The notes beneath the pieces were generated by a model. It was not told the DNA's origin. It ran no database searches and worked only from the letters and a program-made list of their open reading frames with translations. The translations under genes were made by a program, and so were the position numbers. Positions 1-13,700 of a stretch of DNA of 64,000 bases are shown in pieces (positions within the stretch are counted from its first letter, which is position 1; each line of letters opens with the position of its first letter). This DNA comes from an uncultured Clostridia bacterium (lineage in GTDB: Bacteria > Bacillota > Clostridia > Christensenellales > UBA1242), in assembly GCA_934757865.1 (NCBI GenBank), contig CAKVLS010000005.1:1-64000 (forward strand), given 5' to 3'.

Positions 1-955
<955 letters not shown>

Positions 956-1112
956 AATTGTATATAAACACGAAATGTGAATATATCGTACATTAGATAA
1001 TCTGCTCAAAACTTGCTATAAAAACTGGCTTTATAAAAAGTTTGCTAGATTATTCTCTCTTGAATTAACAAGAAACTTAAATAAACCTTAACTATTCAAT
1101 TGTAATGGTTCA

Positions 1113-1145
1113 GTCACTATTGAGCAACTGCTCTTTGTTAGTGAC
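1113..1145 (-). other. Hairpin at the predicted 5' end of the rRNA transcript
   Basis: An inverted repeat GTCACTA (1113-1119) and TAGTGAC (1139-1145) encloses a second palindrome, GAGCA-GT-TGCTC on the transcript. It begins where the rRNA promoter would start transcription, so the primary transcript would open with a stem-loop. A role in leader stability or processing is inference. Confidence 0.45.
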
Positions 1146-1151
1146 GGTGTT

Positions 1152-1180
1152 AGAATACCATATAGAAGACTTAGTGTCAA
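1152..1180 (-). promoter_or_regulatory. rRNA operon promoter, sigma-A type with extended -10
   Basis: On the minus strand there is a perfect -35 TTGACA (1180-1175), a 17-base spacer, and -10 TATTCT (1157-1152) preceded by TGG, an extended -10. Predicted start is near 1145, giving a leader of about 190 bases before the 16S 5' end. No other equally good promoter was seen between this site and the 16S gene. Confidence 0.75.
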
Positions 1181-1494
1181 CAACTTTTTTTCAAAAAATT
1201 GAAGAAATTTTGGTATTTTTGGTAAAAGTACGAACACTACCCCCGGCGTTCGCACTTTTTGGGCGAAAAACAACCAAAACTCGGCACAAAAAACAGAAAA
1301 AACTTATAAAAAATAAATAAAAATAATATAAATAAATGAGGCGGTAGCCTAAGAAATAATCAGCAAAAGAACAGAAAATACCCTTTCAAAACACAAAATA
1401 ATCAGCTGAAACAAAGAAAATAATCCGTCAAAGCATAAAGAATAACCGACCAAGAACAGATAAATATATCTTTATTAGAGTGATTGTAATGAAA

Positions 1495-1700
1495 GTTGTT
1501 ATAATATAAGGCGTTATATAAGATAATATTTTTATATATTATATGTTTTATTAAATACCCTATTGCATTTTGTTAAATACTTTATTTTATTAAATAGCTT
1601 ATTATATTTTATATATATTGTTATATTTATTATATATCTTATTATATAGCGGCATTATTATATAGCAGCGTTAATATATCGTGGCGTTATTATATAGTGG
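1495..1700. repeat. AT-rich degenerate short repeats in an intergenic region
   Basis: The 956-1797 gap contains no convincing gene. Its middle is a run of degenerate units built on a TTATATA core followed by a short GC-containing block (AGCGGCATTA, AGCAGCGTTA, CGTGGCGTTA, AGTGGGTGGC), about four units between roughly 1640 and 1706, with looser copies upstream from about 1500. A second set of loose repeats based on AAAATAATCAGC-like units lies at about 1355-1450. Function unknown. Confidence 0.5.
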
Positions 1701-1725
1701 GTGGCAAAATAATATTTGTTTACAA

Positions 1726-1765
1726 ACAAAAAAGAGGCTAAATTGCTTTAGTCTCTTTTTTTTGC
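1726..1765. terminator. Bidirectional terminator after the giant surface protein gene
   Basis: Stem AAAGAG-x-CTAAA pairs with TTTAG-x-CTCTTT around a four-base loop, with an A run on the left and a run of eight T on the right. It lies about 35 bases past the stop codon of the 5113-residue gene and can act on both strands. Confidence 0.75.
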
Positions 1766-1797
1766 TTTGCAGTGCTTTTAACTTAAATCATCTTTTG

Positions 1798-4700
1798 TCA
1801 AGACGATAAGCTATAAGCCCTGAATATTAGATAATATTGTCCAGTATTAGATACATAGTAAGAACCGCCTGGGTTGTAAACAGTTTGAGAACCAACATTC
1901 AACCACAATGTAACACCAGTAATTTTTGCAAGTTCTATATCAGTACCAAAATCGACTTCTTCTTGATATAGAAGATTTAATTGTTTCTCATCATAGTAAC
2001 TAATTACTACTTTAATTGGGCTCCATTGAGCATAAACAATCAAGTCTTGACCTGGCATCTCGTAAGTCTCATCAATTTCTTGATAGCCTTCGGTTGAAGA
2101 AGAAGCTGCTGTTGCATAGCCTTTTAGGGTGTAGCCCATTGGGTTAGCAATAGGAGATTGATTTAGTTTTCCGGCAAGTAACTCGCCTGCATAAACTGAA
2201 TATACCTTAAATGATGTACCACCATCAGGATAGTTGTAATAAACTCTAACTTGATATGTTGTAGCTTCCCAAATAGGTTCGAATGTCATATCTTGAGTAA
2301 ATTTATTATAGTTTTTGTTTAGTTCATAAGTTTGTCCATCAGAACCAAGCCAAGCTTTTAGTTTGTATCCGCTTCTATATACAAGGTTACCAGAAAGCAT
2401 TGTAGCATTTGCTTGATATTTAACAGTAAGAACATTGTTGGTGGTTAATAACTCACCATCAGCCCCAGCTGTAAATGTTAATTTATAAGTAGATTTTACA
2501 AAACACATATACAACGCTCTTCCATTTGTATATGGATAGAAATCTTCTTTTGTATATATCTTTCTATCATCTAACATATAGTGAGAGAAAGTATACCCTT
2601 CAAGATAATTCTTTTTAACTGTTGGATCAACAGTTGAAGCTGTGGTTTCTAGCCACTCCATTACACCTCTCATAGACTCATTGCTACCTATCTGATAAGT
2701 ATAATTGGCATTGCCAGTGTTGTTAGATGTGTTCCATCTAGTAGAATTACCCCATGGCCATCCCCCGACGCCATTATCGATAGCTTTACCAATTGTTAAA
2801 GTATAAGCGTCGTCATACCATACGGTTTTAAGAGTGATATTCTCTGGAACAGTACCAAACCAGTTTACTATTTCAGATTTTGTTGGGAAGAACCAACCAG
2901 ATGTTAACCACAAATCTTTTCTAACACTTCCATCAGCGTTAAGAAGTTGGAACAGCTTTAGTCTATGACCCGGATAAGAAGGTTTAACTTTTTGATAAAC
3001 GGTTGTCATAGCGTCTCCAAAGCCAACTTGAACGGTAATACTACCCATGCCATTAACAGTCTCGCCTTTTGCTATATCTGCATTAACGATTACGCTTACG
3101 CTACCTTTCTTAACAGTAACTTTAGCAACATCGCTCTTACGAGCACTAGGATTTCCATAAGTGCCGCTAAATTCAGTATAATAGCCGTCATTGTCTACAT
3201 TAAATATACCAAGGATTGCAGAATTTAAGTATACATAATTATCAGCCCTAACCATTACTGTTCCATCATTAGGGTTATTTGGATATCTAATATACATTGG
3301 TTGGCTCTCGCCTGAATTGATATAGTTATCAATATTGATAGTAGCAGAGCTATTATAGAAATAAACTTCATCTGTAACCTTAAGGTTGCCACTTACATAC
3401 ATATTAGATCCCCAATAATATATACCATCAGCAGCAGATACTCCCGAATCATTACCCGAGATAGATATTGTACCATTACTACCACTTACCCAAGTATATG
3501 TCGCATCAGAAGAATCCGTCCACCAGGTCCAATCATTACCTGAAGAGTATTTTGTCAATCCATGATTACTTCTCTTATAGAAGTATAGGTAATCATTAGG
3601 GAAAGCTCTCCAGTTTTCCATATCATTATAAGAAGAAGTGTTTCCACCTGACTTATAGAATGTTGCCGCAGTTAACCACAATTCATCTAGATATAAGAAG
3701 ATAGCACCGCCGCCGCCTCTGTTCAGAGGAGTTGGAGAAGTTACTTTGTTATTTAGGAATGATACAGTACCACTTATCATTACTTCCCAATAACTCCATA
3801 AGCCACCGCCGCCACCAAGATCAGACTTAGTTGAATAAACTTCGTTTTCTATTATGCTTATTGTGCTATCACCAATAACAGCAAGTGAGCCATAACAATA
3901 AATACCTCCCCCAGCAAGTCCTGTCTTATTATAACTTATCTCACCGCCACCAGAAACACACAATCCTATTGAAGTAGAACCACTATTAGGAGCAGCTATA
4001 CCCCCGCCATATTCTACAGCAGAGTTCCTACTAATCGTACATCTTCTAACAGAATTATTAACTGATGCAGAGAAATATACTCCGCCGCCAGATTTATTAG
4101 CAATATTATTTGTTAAGGTTACATTATAAATCGACCCTCTCTTAGCAAAATATACTCCGCCGCCATAATTAGCAGTATTTCCATCAACTACAATGCTTGT
4201 ACAATAATTTGGTATCTCTGAGAAATAAATACCACCACCATAATTCTTAGCCGTATTGCTAGAAACCTTGAAAGCAGATGAATTTCTAAAGCGTGGTACA
4301 TATTGAGCATATATGCCTCCGCCATTATTTGTAGCTGTATTCCCTTCAATTCTTATAGAACCACTAGTTTCAACTCTTAGATAATGTCTTGCATATATTG
4401 CACCACCATCGCCATTAGTTGTTACAGTTCCACCTTTATAACCATTTCCAACAGCATTGCCTTCAAATATGCAGTTCGATGATAAATTAAACTGAGCCTT
4501 TCCAGACACATCATCCCAAACTTCTGGGGAGCCTGAGTTTACAACATCATTTACTGGAATTAAATAACTATAATTGTTTCCATTCCATGTATAATCTTTT
4601 AATGGCTTAAAGGTGTTAGCATATATATTATGTCCGTTACCATGAACATATCCTTCATCAATAAGGTCTTGATATGTCTTAGTTGTTCTTGTGAAGTATA

Positions 4701-7700
4701 CAGCGCCACCTTTAGTATAAGCAGAGTTGTTATAGAAGAACATATTATCCCAGCTAATATTGCCCTTGTTAGATATGATTTCTATAGCACCACCATTACC
4801 ATACAAAGCTCTATTATTAGAGAATGTGCAGTTAGTAATATAAATGCCTGCAGAGTTACCACACTCTTGAAGAATAGATGAAACAGCTCCGCCATGTGAT
4901 GCAGATGTATTATCTGTAAATGTGCAGTTTCTAATATCGCTATATCCGCCTAGTGCAAATATTGCACCACCGCCAGCACCTGACTGATAGAATGAATACC
5001 ACTCACCACGAGTTGTAGCTTGCCAGCTATAGTAGCCAGTTTCATTATTTTCAAATGTGCAGTTTTGAACACTCAAAGTACGGTAGGTACTGCCTGAACA
5101 ATATCCTTTGTAAGTAATAGCACCACCAGCATAAGCTGAGAAGTTATTTTTGAATGACATATTACGGACACTTAAGCTTGCTCTTGCTGGCCATACATTC
5201 CAGTTACCATGAGTAGTCTCAGTTATTTTATTACCATTAATATATAGATTTTGGCTAGCACTAATAATTTGATGTCCAAACAAATAAGAAGCATTCGTTG
5301 TTTGAGGAACTACTTTATTATTCTCATCAAGTCTATATAGTCCACCATTAGCACCTATCAAACTACCTCTTGTAGAATAGCTCCCATAAGTATCTTCTTT
5401 TCCCCATTTATTGATAGTCTGTTGTTTCAAAGTTGGATTATCTTTGTTGCCATCTAGGGTAAGGGTATTGTTACCAAAGTAAACATTCTTAAATATTCCA
5501 TAACCTGGAACACCCCAGTTATAGTTAAAATAAACATTATAATCGGTGTTAAGTGTAGAAGTAAATATTCTAAACATATCACCAAGTAATTTAGGGCTAC
5601 GAGTAAGAATTATATCGCTTGAAAGAACAAAGAAAAGACCTTTATCAATAATCTTAACTTGGTCAGTTACTGTGTGAGATTTTAGGATTACAATAACACT
5701 ACCATTAGCAGCTGCGTCGCAAGCTTGAGCAAGAGTCGCATGATATGTACCTCTATTATAGTTATAAGCTACTGGCTCTGCAAATACTACATAACCGTTG
5801 TCATCATAACCTACGCCATAGTTGTTAGAAACATTACATACAAACTTCTTGTAGTAATCTTCGGCAAATGTTGTTGTATATTCTACATTAACCATTTCGC
5901 CACCATTACCAACTTCTTGAATAGTCTTAATGTATTCATAGAATCTAGCAATACGTCTACCATCAGTATAGCTATTAGCTCTAATATTTAGTTGACTAAT
6001 GACTGGATAATAAGATGTAGAATCTGTTCTCTTCTTAAACTCTAGGTAAGCTCTTGGGTTAGCAAGATATATCTCTCCTGCCCAAGCAGTATTGCCCATC
6101 CAATAAGTAGTTAAGTTAGATTGAATATATAGAATTGTATCAAGGTACATACAAGCACCAACAGAGCTTGTGTTGTTAGAAGATATATGACTAGTACCAT
6201 TATTCTCGCCTAGTGAATCACTACCTAGATATACTTTGCTTGCGCCTAGTACAGCTAAGCCGCCACCACGACCAGTTGCACTATTAGAAGTACAATAGAA
6301 TGAATTTAGAATAACACCACTTTCACTAGTACCTGTGATAAGCATACCACCACCAGTACCATTAGAACTATTAGCGTCAACTCTCATCCAACAATTATAA
6401 TTTAGAGTTGTCCCGTTCATATTGTAGTTAGGATAGTACTTAGTTACAACTGTACCACCATCGATACATACACCGCCGCCACCACCGGCAGATAGTGTTT
6501 GAACATTATTATTGATATTTACGCATGAAGTATTATAATCGGCGTATTTACCATTAGACATATATAGACCACCACCAAATAGTGATGCAGTATTATATGA
6601 TATTTTAACTTCTCCAACTGCTTTCTTCTCAGTCTCGCTACCAATAATGAAATCACCGCCGTTGTAAACACCACCACCACGAACGGCACTGTTACCATTA
6701 GCAATTGTGCTTGTAGAACCAAATTGGAAACCTTTGTTAAATTGAACAAGACCAATATTATATAGTCCGCCGCCACCTAGCATTTCGCCAGTTGCTGTAT
6801 TTCTATAAACTTCGCCATAAGCGTTGATGTAAAATTTACTTGTTGTATCTGCATTAGCGATACCACCACCTGTTGCAGCACGGTTGCCATAGATATCATT
6901 ATAATAGCCGAATGTCATAGTACCATAGTTACAGATACCTCCACCCATACCATTGGTTGCTTCGTTAGCAGATACTATTAGGTTTTGGGCTGAACTTGTG
7001 TTACCTTCAAATTGTGTTAGACTACCATCATTGCTGATGAATATTCCGCCACCATTAGTCTCTGCAGTGTTACCTTTACCAGTGCTTGCGTCACCGACAT
7101 ATGTTCTGTAGCCGACAGACAAAGTATCTTCTACATATATACCAGCGCCGTTGCTTGCTTTGTTTTCGGTAATCTTGATATATGATAGTGTTGCGCTACC
7201 TTTTACGATATTGATAGCACCGCCATTAGTTGCTGTATTTGCAACAATATGGTTGAAGTAACCAGTATTTTTACTGATAAATTTACCAGTTGCACCCTCG
7301 GCATTAGATGTATTGATTATCGCTACACCACCACCGACAGTTGCGTTATTTTCGGTAATATAACCGATATTGAATGTGAATGTTGCATTATCTACCGCAA
7401 CGCCACCGCCTGCTGATTTGGTCTTGTTGTTTTTGATTTGAATATATGCAGCATTGGTCTCATTGTTTGCAGCTTTGGCATTGGTTGTCATGCTAGATCC
7501 ACTAGCTAGATATACACCGCCACCGCCTGGGTATGAGCCGCCCATTTCGTTAGAAGTATTATAAGAAATTTCGCCAGCTGTCATATTGAATGCGCCGTCT
7601 TGTATATAGATACCACCACCAGCATAAGTACTTGTATTATAAGTTACTGCTGCTGTTTCACTATCCATAACCAAAGCATTAGAATCATCGCTGTCTGAGT

Positions 7701-10700
7701 TGATGAAGATACCACCACCCTCATAAGCTGTATTATAACTGATCTTAGCGTCCTCAGTTAGGTACAAGAATGAAGTAGATCCTTCGCTATAAATACCACC
7801 GCCTAAACCGCCGTCATCTGATTCTGCTTTGTTTCTAGTGATGTCGCCACCTTTTACAACTACTTTACCTAGGTTGTATATAGCGCCACCCTTTTCGGCT
7901 TTGTTTTGAGTAAGTTTAGCACCATTATAAACTGTTAATTGATACTCGTCAGCCAAAGCACCTGTTGTGAAGCTCTCAGAGAACTCTACTTTGACAATAC
8001 TGCCTGTTGTAACATCTCCGCCACCTTTTATAGTAAGCATTGTGCTGCCAGGAGTCTTAGTGCCTAGTATTAGTTGTCCATCGCCTACAACTGTGAACAT
8101 GTCACCTGTCAAATCGCCTCTAGTGATTGAATAATCGCCACCAGATACCAAAGTAATCTTCTTAGAGATGTAGAATGTATCTTGAATAGATACGCCAGCA
8201 ACTTTGTTTTCGCCAAGAGCTGCCTCTTGGATATCTGCTAGACCATTTGACTCTTCGTATACTGCTAAATCATTAGTTAATACGATATTCTTATATACAT
8301 TGATTGTTTCGCCACTAACTGCGTCAAGGTATGCCTCAGTAAGTGTTGAATAGAACACTTCGTTGCCACCTCTTATAATAGTTGCAGCATAGTTGCCTAG
8401 TTTTAGATATTTTTCATCTAGTCTAAAACCTGCATCATCGCCAGCAAATGAGAATTTGCCAATCTCGTTCTTAGCGTCTGTTACGCTTGGGAATAATACA
8501 AGTTTATCACCCATTACAGCTACTATAGAACTGATACAAATCTTAGTCTCAGAGTTTAGCTTGTAAGATTCACCTGAATCAAACACTACAATCTTGCTTG
8601 TAGGGTTGGTTGCTGTGTCTCTTACTGCTAGGAATATATCGTTTAGGATACTTTCATCACTGTTGTAACCTATAACCATATAACCAGAAATTATAACTTT
8701 TGTCTCAGTATAAATACCATTAGCATAACCTACAGAACTCTCGTCATATACACATAGTGGGTATGAACCATCTGCGCATAGGTTGCCCTCGATAACAAAA
8801 CTTACTGAGCTGCTGCACTTAAATCTTACAGAGCCGTTAGTTCCGCCACCAGTAGCGTCTGCATATATAGCACCACCACTTCTAGCACAAGAGTTGTTGT
8901 TGATCTTACCAGAAACTAGGTTAAGTATACCATTAGTATAGATACCGCCACCATTTCCGTTAGTATAGTTATATCTAATAGTTGCACCATTGATATTTAC
9001 TGTACCTTTGGCATAAATACCACCGCCTAGGCCTAAATTTGAGTCATCAAAGCCCACAGCTTGGTTACCTTGCTCTTCATTAGGAGCACCGATTATTCCG
9101 CCGTTAAGAGTCAAAGAAGAGTTAGAATCTCTTAGATAAATACCTCCGCCAAGACCTGCCTTATTAGCGTAAATTTCGCCGTTTGTCATAACTACAGAAC
9201 CACTACCAATGATAGCGATACCACCGCCGTATTTAGCAGTATTGTTATCTATAGTTAAGTTCTTAATATTGCAAGTGCCGTTGCTTATTAGCAAGCCACC
9301 GCCATATCCGCCGACATCATTGCTATCTATGCTTAGAAGAGTATTTTCAGTGATTGTACCACCGAAGAAGTTTAGAACACCACCATTTTGGTTAACTACG
9401 CCGCCATAGTTAGAATTCTCTGTAAATACATGCTCTCTAAATATAGCATAGTAAACATTTACAGTACCGCCAGCTACAACCATTGCATGACCTTTGCCAG
9501 TTGTTACACTATTACCGATAAATGTGTTAACTGAAGAAGATGCGCCGTCCTCGCCGATTGTTGCGATACCACTTGCTACATATAGAGCACCACCATTACC
9601 TTTGTTAGCCTTGTTGCCCTTCAAAGTACAACCTTTGATAAATAATGTAGCCTTAGTGCCATTTGTTCCAATAGCACCGCCTTCGCCATTATCTACTGTG
9701 TTGTTGAAGTAGAATCTGCTTGAGCTTATGTTAATCTTACCTGCATTGAATACTGCACCACCGCTATTAGCTGAGTTAGCTTTTTCATAATCAATATCAT
9801 CATCTACACCAAATGTTACATTAGAGATGATCATGTTATCAGCTGTACCAGTAGTAGCATCGTTATAAACAGCACCACCAGCAGTATTAGATGTGTTGTT
9901 AGTGAATATACCACCAGCATTGCCAGCATATCCAGTATCGCCACCAGTTAAGCTGTACAAGTTACCACTATTGTAGATTGCGCCGCCGTAGTTTTGAGCG
10001 ATATTGATGTTGTAAATGTTATTTCTATCAGTTACATCACCAGTGTTATAAATAGCACCGCCTCTTGCAGCTTGGTTTCTTTCAAATAAGTTAGCTTGTA
10101 AGTCAAGAGTTCCTCCATTTGAGATAGCTCCGCCAAAGCCTGTCTTAGAAACGTTACCATAGAAATTAGAGTTAGAAATAGAGATATTGTTAGCTTTTGT
10201 TATAGCTATAGCTCCGCCATTTCCGTCTGCCATATTTGTATCAAATGATACATATTTTAGCACAAGTGAAGCGTTAGTATCATCTACTGAGAATGCACCA
10301 CCAGTAGCTGCATAAGTGTTTCTAAATACAACACCATTATAAATTGTTGCGCTGCCTTTCAAAACAATGAATGACTCGACAACTGTTGTGTATTTTCCAG
10401 ATTGTCCATCAAAGTAAACAACTGGGCCTTCGTAATCTGCATTATCTACACCTACATTAAGTTGACCAGTAGTTGTAACCTCTATGCAAACGCCTTTGTA
10501 TGCATCTGCAAAGCTGTTATCTTCTGTACCAATATAACGATAAATAGTCTTGTCGCTATCCTCAGCCTCAATAGTTACAGATTTTGAAATAGTAATTTTG
10601 TTCTTGATGTAGCAATCTTTAATAATGATTACTCTATTACCAGTTGCAGCATCGTCAATAGCCTCACCCAAAGTCTTATAGAATGGGTTCTCTTTACGAG

Positions 10701-13700
10701 TATCTGATAGGTAAATATACGCCTCAGCCTCTTGCCATTGAGCATAAACTCTAAATACATAAGTTGTGATTTCTTCATCACCAAAGGTGATTGTCTCTTC
10801 TTTTACTCTGCTATCATTCAAAGATGGGATTTGGATAGTTGCACCTGGTTTATAATTAGCGCCGCTACCATTTCTTGTAGTATTGAATGAATCTAATGCA
10901 AAGTTTTCTCTTGTTAGTTGATAGCTAGTATCAGTTTCTTTTACCTTAGGTAAAACTATTTCTCTACCAACAGAAGATTGAACTGTGTGAGTATTGTTCT
11001 CTCCAAATAGTCCCTCGTTACCATCGATAACAAAGTAAACTGTTTGAGGAATCCAAGTACCTACAAATATTATAGTCTTAGTTGGTGCAGTTGCTTCGTT
11101 CTCTGACATAAGCTCTTCAGAAATCTTAAGAGTTGTGCCACCTGCATAAGAACCTAAAATTGTAGATTTATCAGTGTTAAGATGTTGCCACTTATCAAAA
11201 TTATGGTCAGGTTTGATTTGAGCGGCATCTACCTCAGATATAGTTCTTAGAGTATAAGTATCGCCATATCTTACAGTTTGAGTATCACTTACTGTCCCCA
11301 TAGAATCTTTATCATTATAGATAGAGATGTTAATTTGAACTGGTTCCCAAATAGCATACAATACAACATCTTTACTTGGCATTTTGAAGCCTGCTTTTTC
11401 GCTGCTTGTATCGCCTGATTTATAAATATAGTTATATGAATTGCTTGGTTCTTCCCAGTTTACTGGTCTTGTGTTTTTCTTGTTCCAGTCAAAGTTTCTA
11501 TCAATTGACCAACCAACTAGTGTGTAGAATTGTTTAGTTGCACTTGGATTGTAACCAACTAAGCTACCATCTACTGTAAAGTTGTTACCATAAGCTATCT
11601 CTGTGCCGTCCTTTCTATTAGAACCATCAGAGAATACGCCTCCGTTAGTATCGTAACTAACTTTGTATGATCTTGCCTCCCATACAGCATATAGTTGAAT
11701 GTTAGGGCTTGCGTCATCGCCTTCAACGGTGTAAATAGAACCAAATAGGAATTTTACCTTAAATATTACATCATCTCCAGTATAAGGAATATCTGTCCAG
11801 CCACCTAGCTTAAAGCCTGCGTCTTCTGTGCATTCGCCAGTATAATCAGTCTTACCTAGGTCAATCTCGTCGCCATATTTTAGTCCTGAGAATGTCTTGG
11901 TTGTTACATCACCGCCAGACCATTTACCAACTTTGTTAGTTGAGAAGTTTAGAGTGATTTGTCTGTCATCGCCTTCCCAAATAGCGTATAGAGTATAAGA
12001 AGCATAAACTGTAACTGAGTTACCAGCGTTATAAGTTGTACCCTTGCCATCTGGCTGAGTATTCCAGTACAAGAATTTGTAATGAGGTCTATTGAAACCT
12101 TCTGTTGCAGAACAATTTGGTAAAACAATAGCAGTACCAGAGTCTACAGTCTTATCGTCAATAGTTCCTGTTGTACCATCATTGTACTTGTTATTAGCAT
12201 TAAATGAAACTGTAAATTGTTGAATCCAAAGCATTGTAATTCTAACCGTGTTAGAAGCGATATCAGCTTGGTCAATCAAAGAAGTAGTAATTTGAATTGT
12301 TGGGTTAGCAGCCAAATCATATCTGTTGCCACCAACTGTATAACCAGAAAGTCTGTATCCAGCTCTTACTAGTTCTGTAGCTGTTGGAAGTGTATATGTA
12401 CCCATTTCTTTTACAGATACTTGTAGAGTACCAGAAGATGTTGCTGTAAATATACCACCATTACCATTAACAGAAACTGTAATTCTATTTTCTTCCCATT
12501 GAGCTCTTAGAGTCATAGGAGATCTGCTAGAAACTTGTAACCAGTTACCTTCTTTACGAATAGTTTTAGTGCTATCTCCGTCCAAAATCCAACCAACAAA
12601 TCTGTATGTAGGAACTACTACAGAAACTGATTCTGTAATCTTGTTGCTAGGAAGTTTGAAAGATAGTTGATATAGTTCTTTGCTTGTGTAACTTTGAACC
12701 CCAGGAGTTACGCCTGACCATGTAGCAGTTGCACCTGATGGAGTATCTGAAATGTAGATAACATCTACATAAATTGGATTCCACAAAGCATAAAGTGTTA
12801 CTGCACTGTTTGGCATAGTAAATGTAACATTAGTTGGGTTGCCATCAGCATTTGGAGCACCATAAATCTTAGAAGCATTTGTTTCGTATTGATTTTCTGC
12901 CCAGCCAAGGAAGTCATAACCAAGTCTCTTCTTAGCTTGAGTAACATATTGAGTAAGATCTATTGTAGAAGTGTATTGAACTTGTCTTGAATCATATCCA
13001 TCTGGAGTTGCTTTGCTACCTAGTGTAGAATCTCCATAAGATAGAGTCAAAGTAAAGTATCTCTTGTTCCAAATAGCATATAGAGTGATAAGCTCAACTC
13101 TTAAATCGTCTGTTGCTACTGTAAAGCTTGAACCTACTGTAGAGTTAGCGTTGTCATAACCTGCAACTCTACTCCAACCGCCAAATGAGAAGCCTTCGTC
13201 AGAGTGAGTTCTCTTATATTTATCAACTGTTAGGTCAATAACATCGCCATATTTTCTTTGCTCTTGAGTATTAGAACCTTGTCCGCCGTTAGCGTTAAAT
13301 ACAACTTGTATAGCTCTACCTTCCCAAACAGCAAATAAATGAATGTCTTGAGTAGATAAAATTCTGTATGTATCGTTATCGATACTAAATCCTGCATCAG
13401 GAGTTGTAGCTGTGCTAGATGTAGACCAACCAAGCAATGTGTAGTTGTCTCTTGTGAACATCTTATTAACGTTAGTTAAGTTGATTTCACCATCAATAGC
13501 ATCGTTAGGAACGCCCTCAAATACATAATTCTCTAAGGTGTCGCTCTCGCAGTTTTTATCAAATGTGATAATTGCAAGCTCTATCCATACGCAGAATACT
13601 TTTTTACCTGCATTAGGCATAGAGATAACACTATCTACTGCATAATCTGCATCTGTTGCATTAGCAGTATTAGAATATCCGATTAGTCTATAACCTTCTT

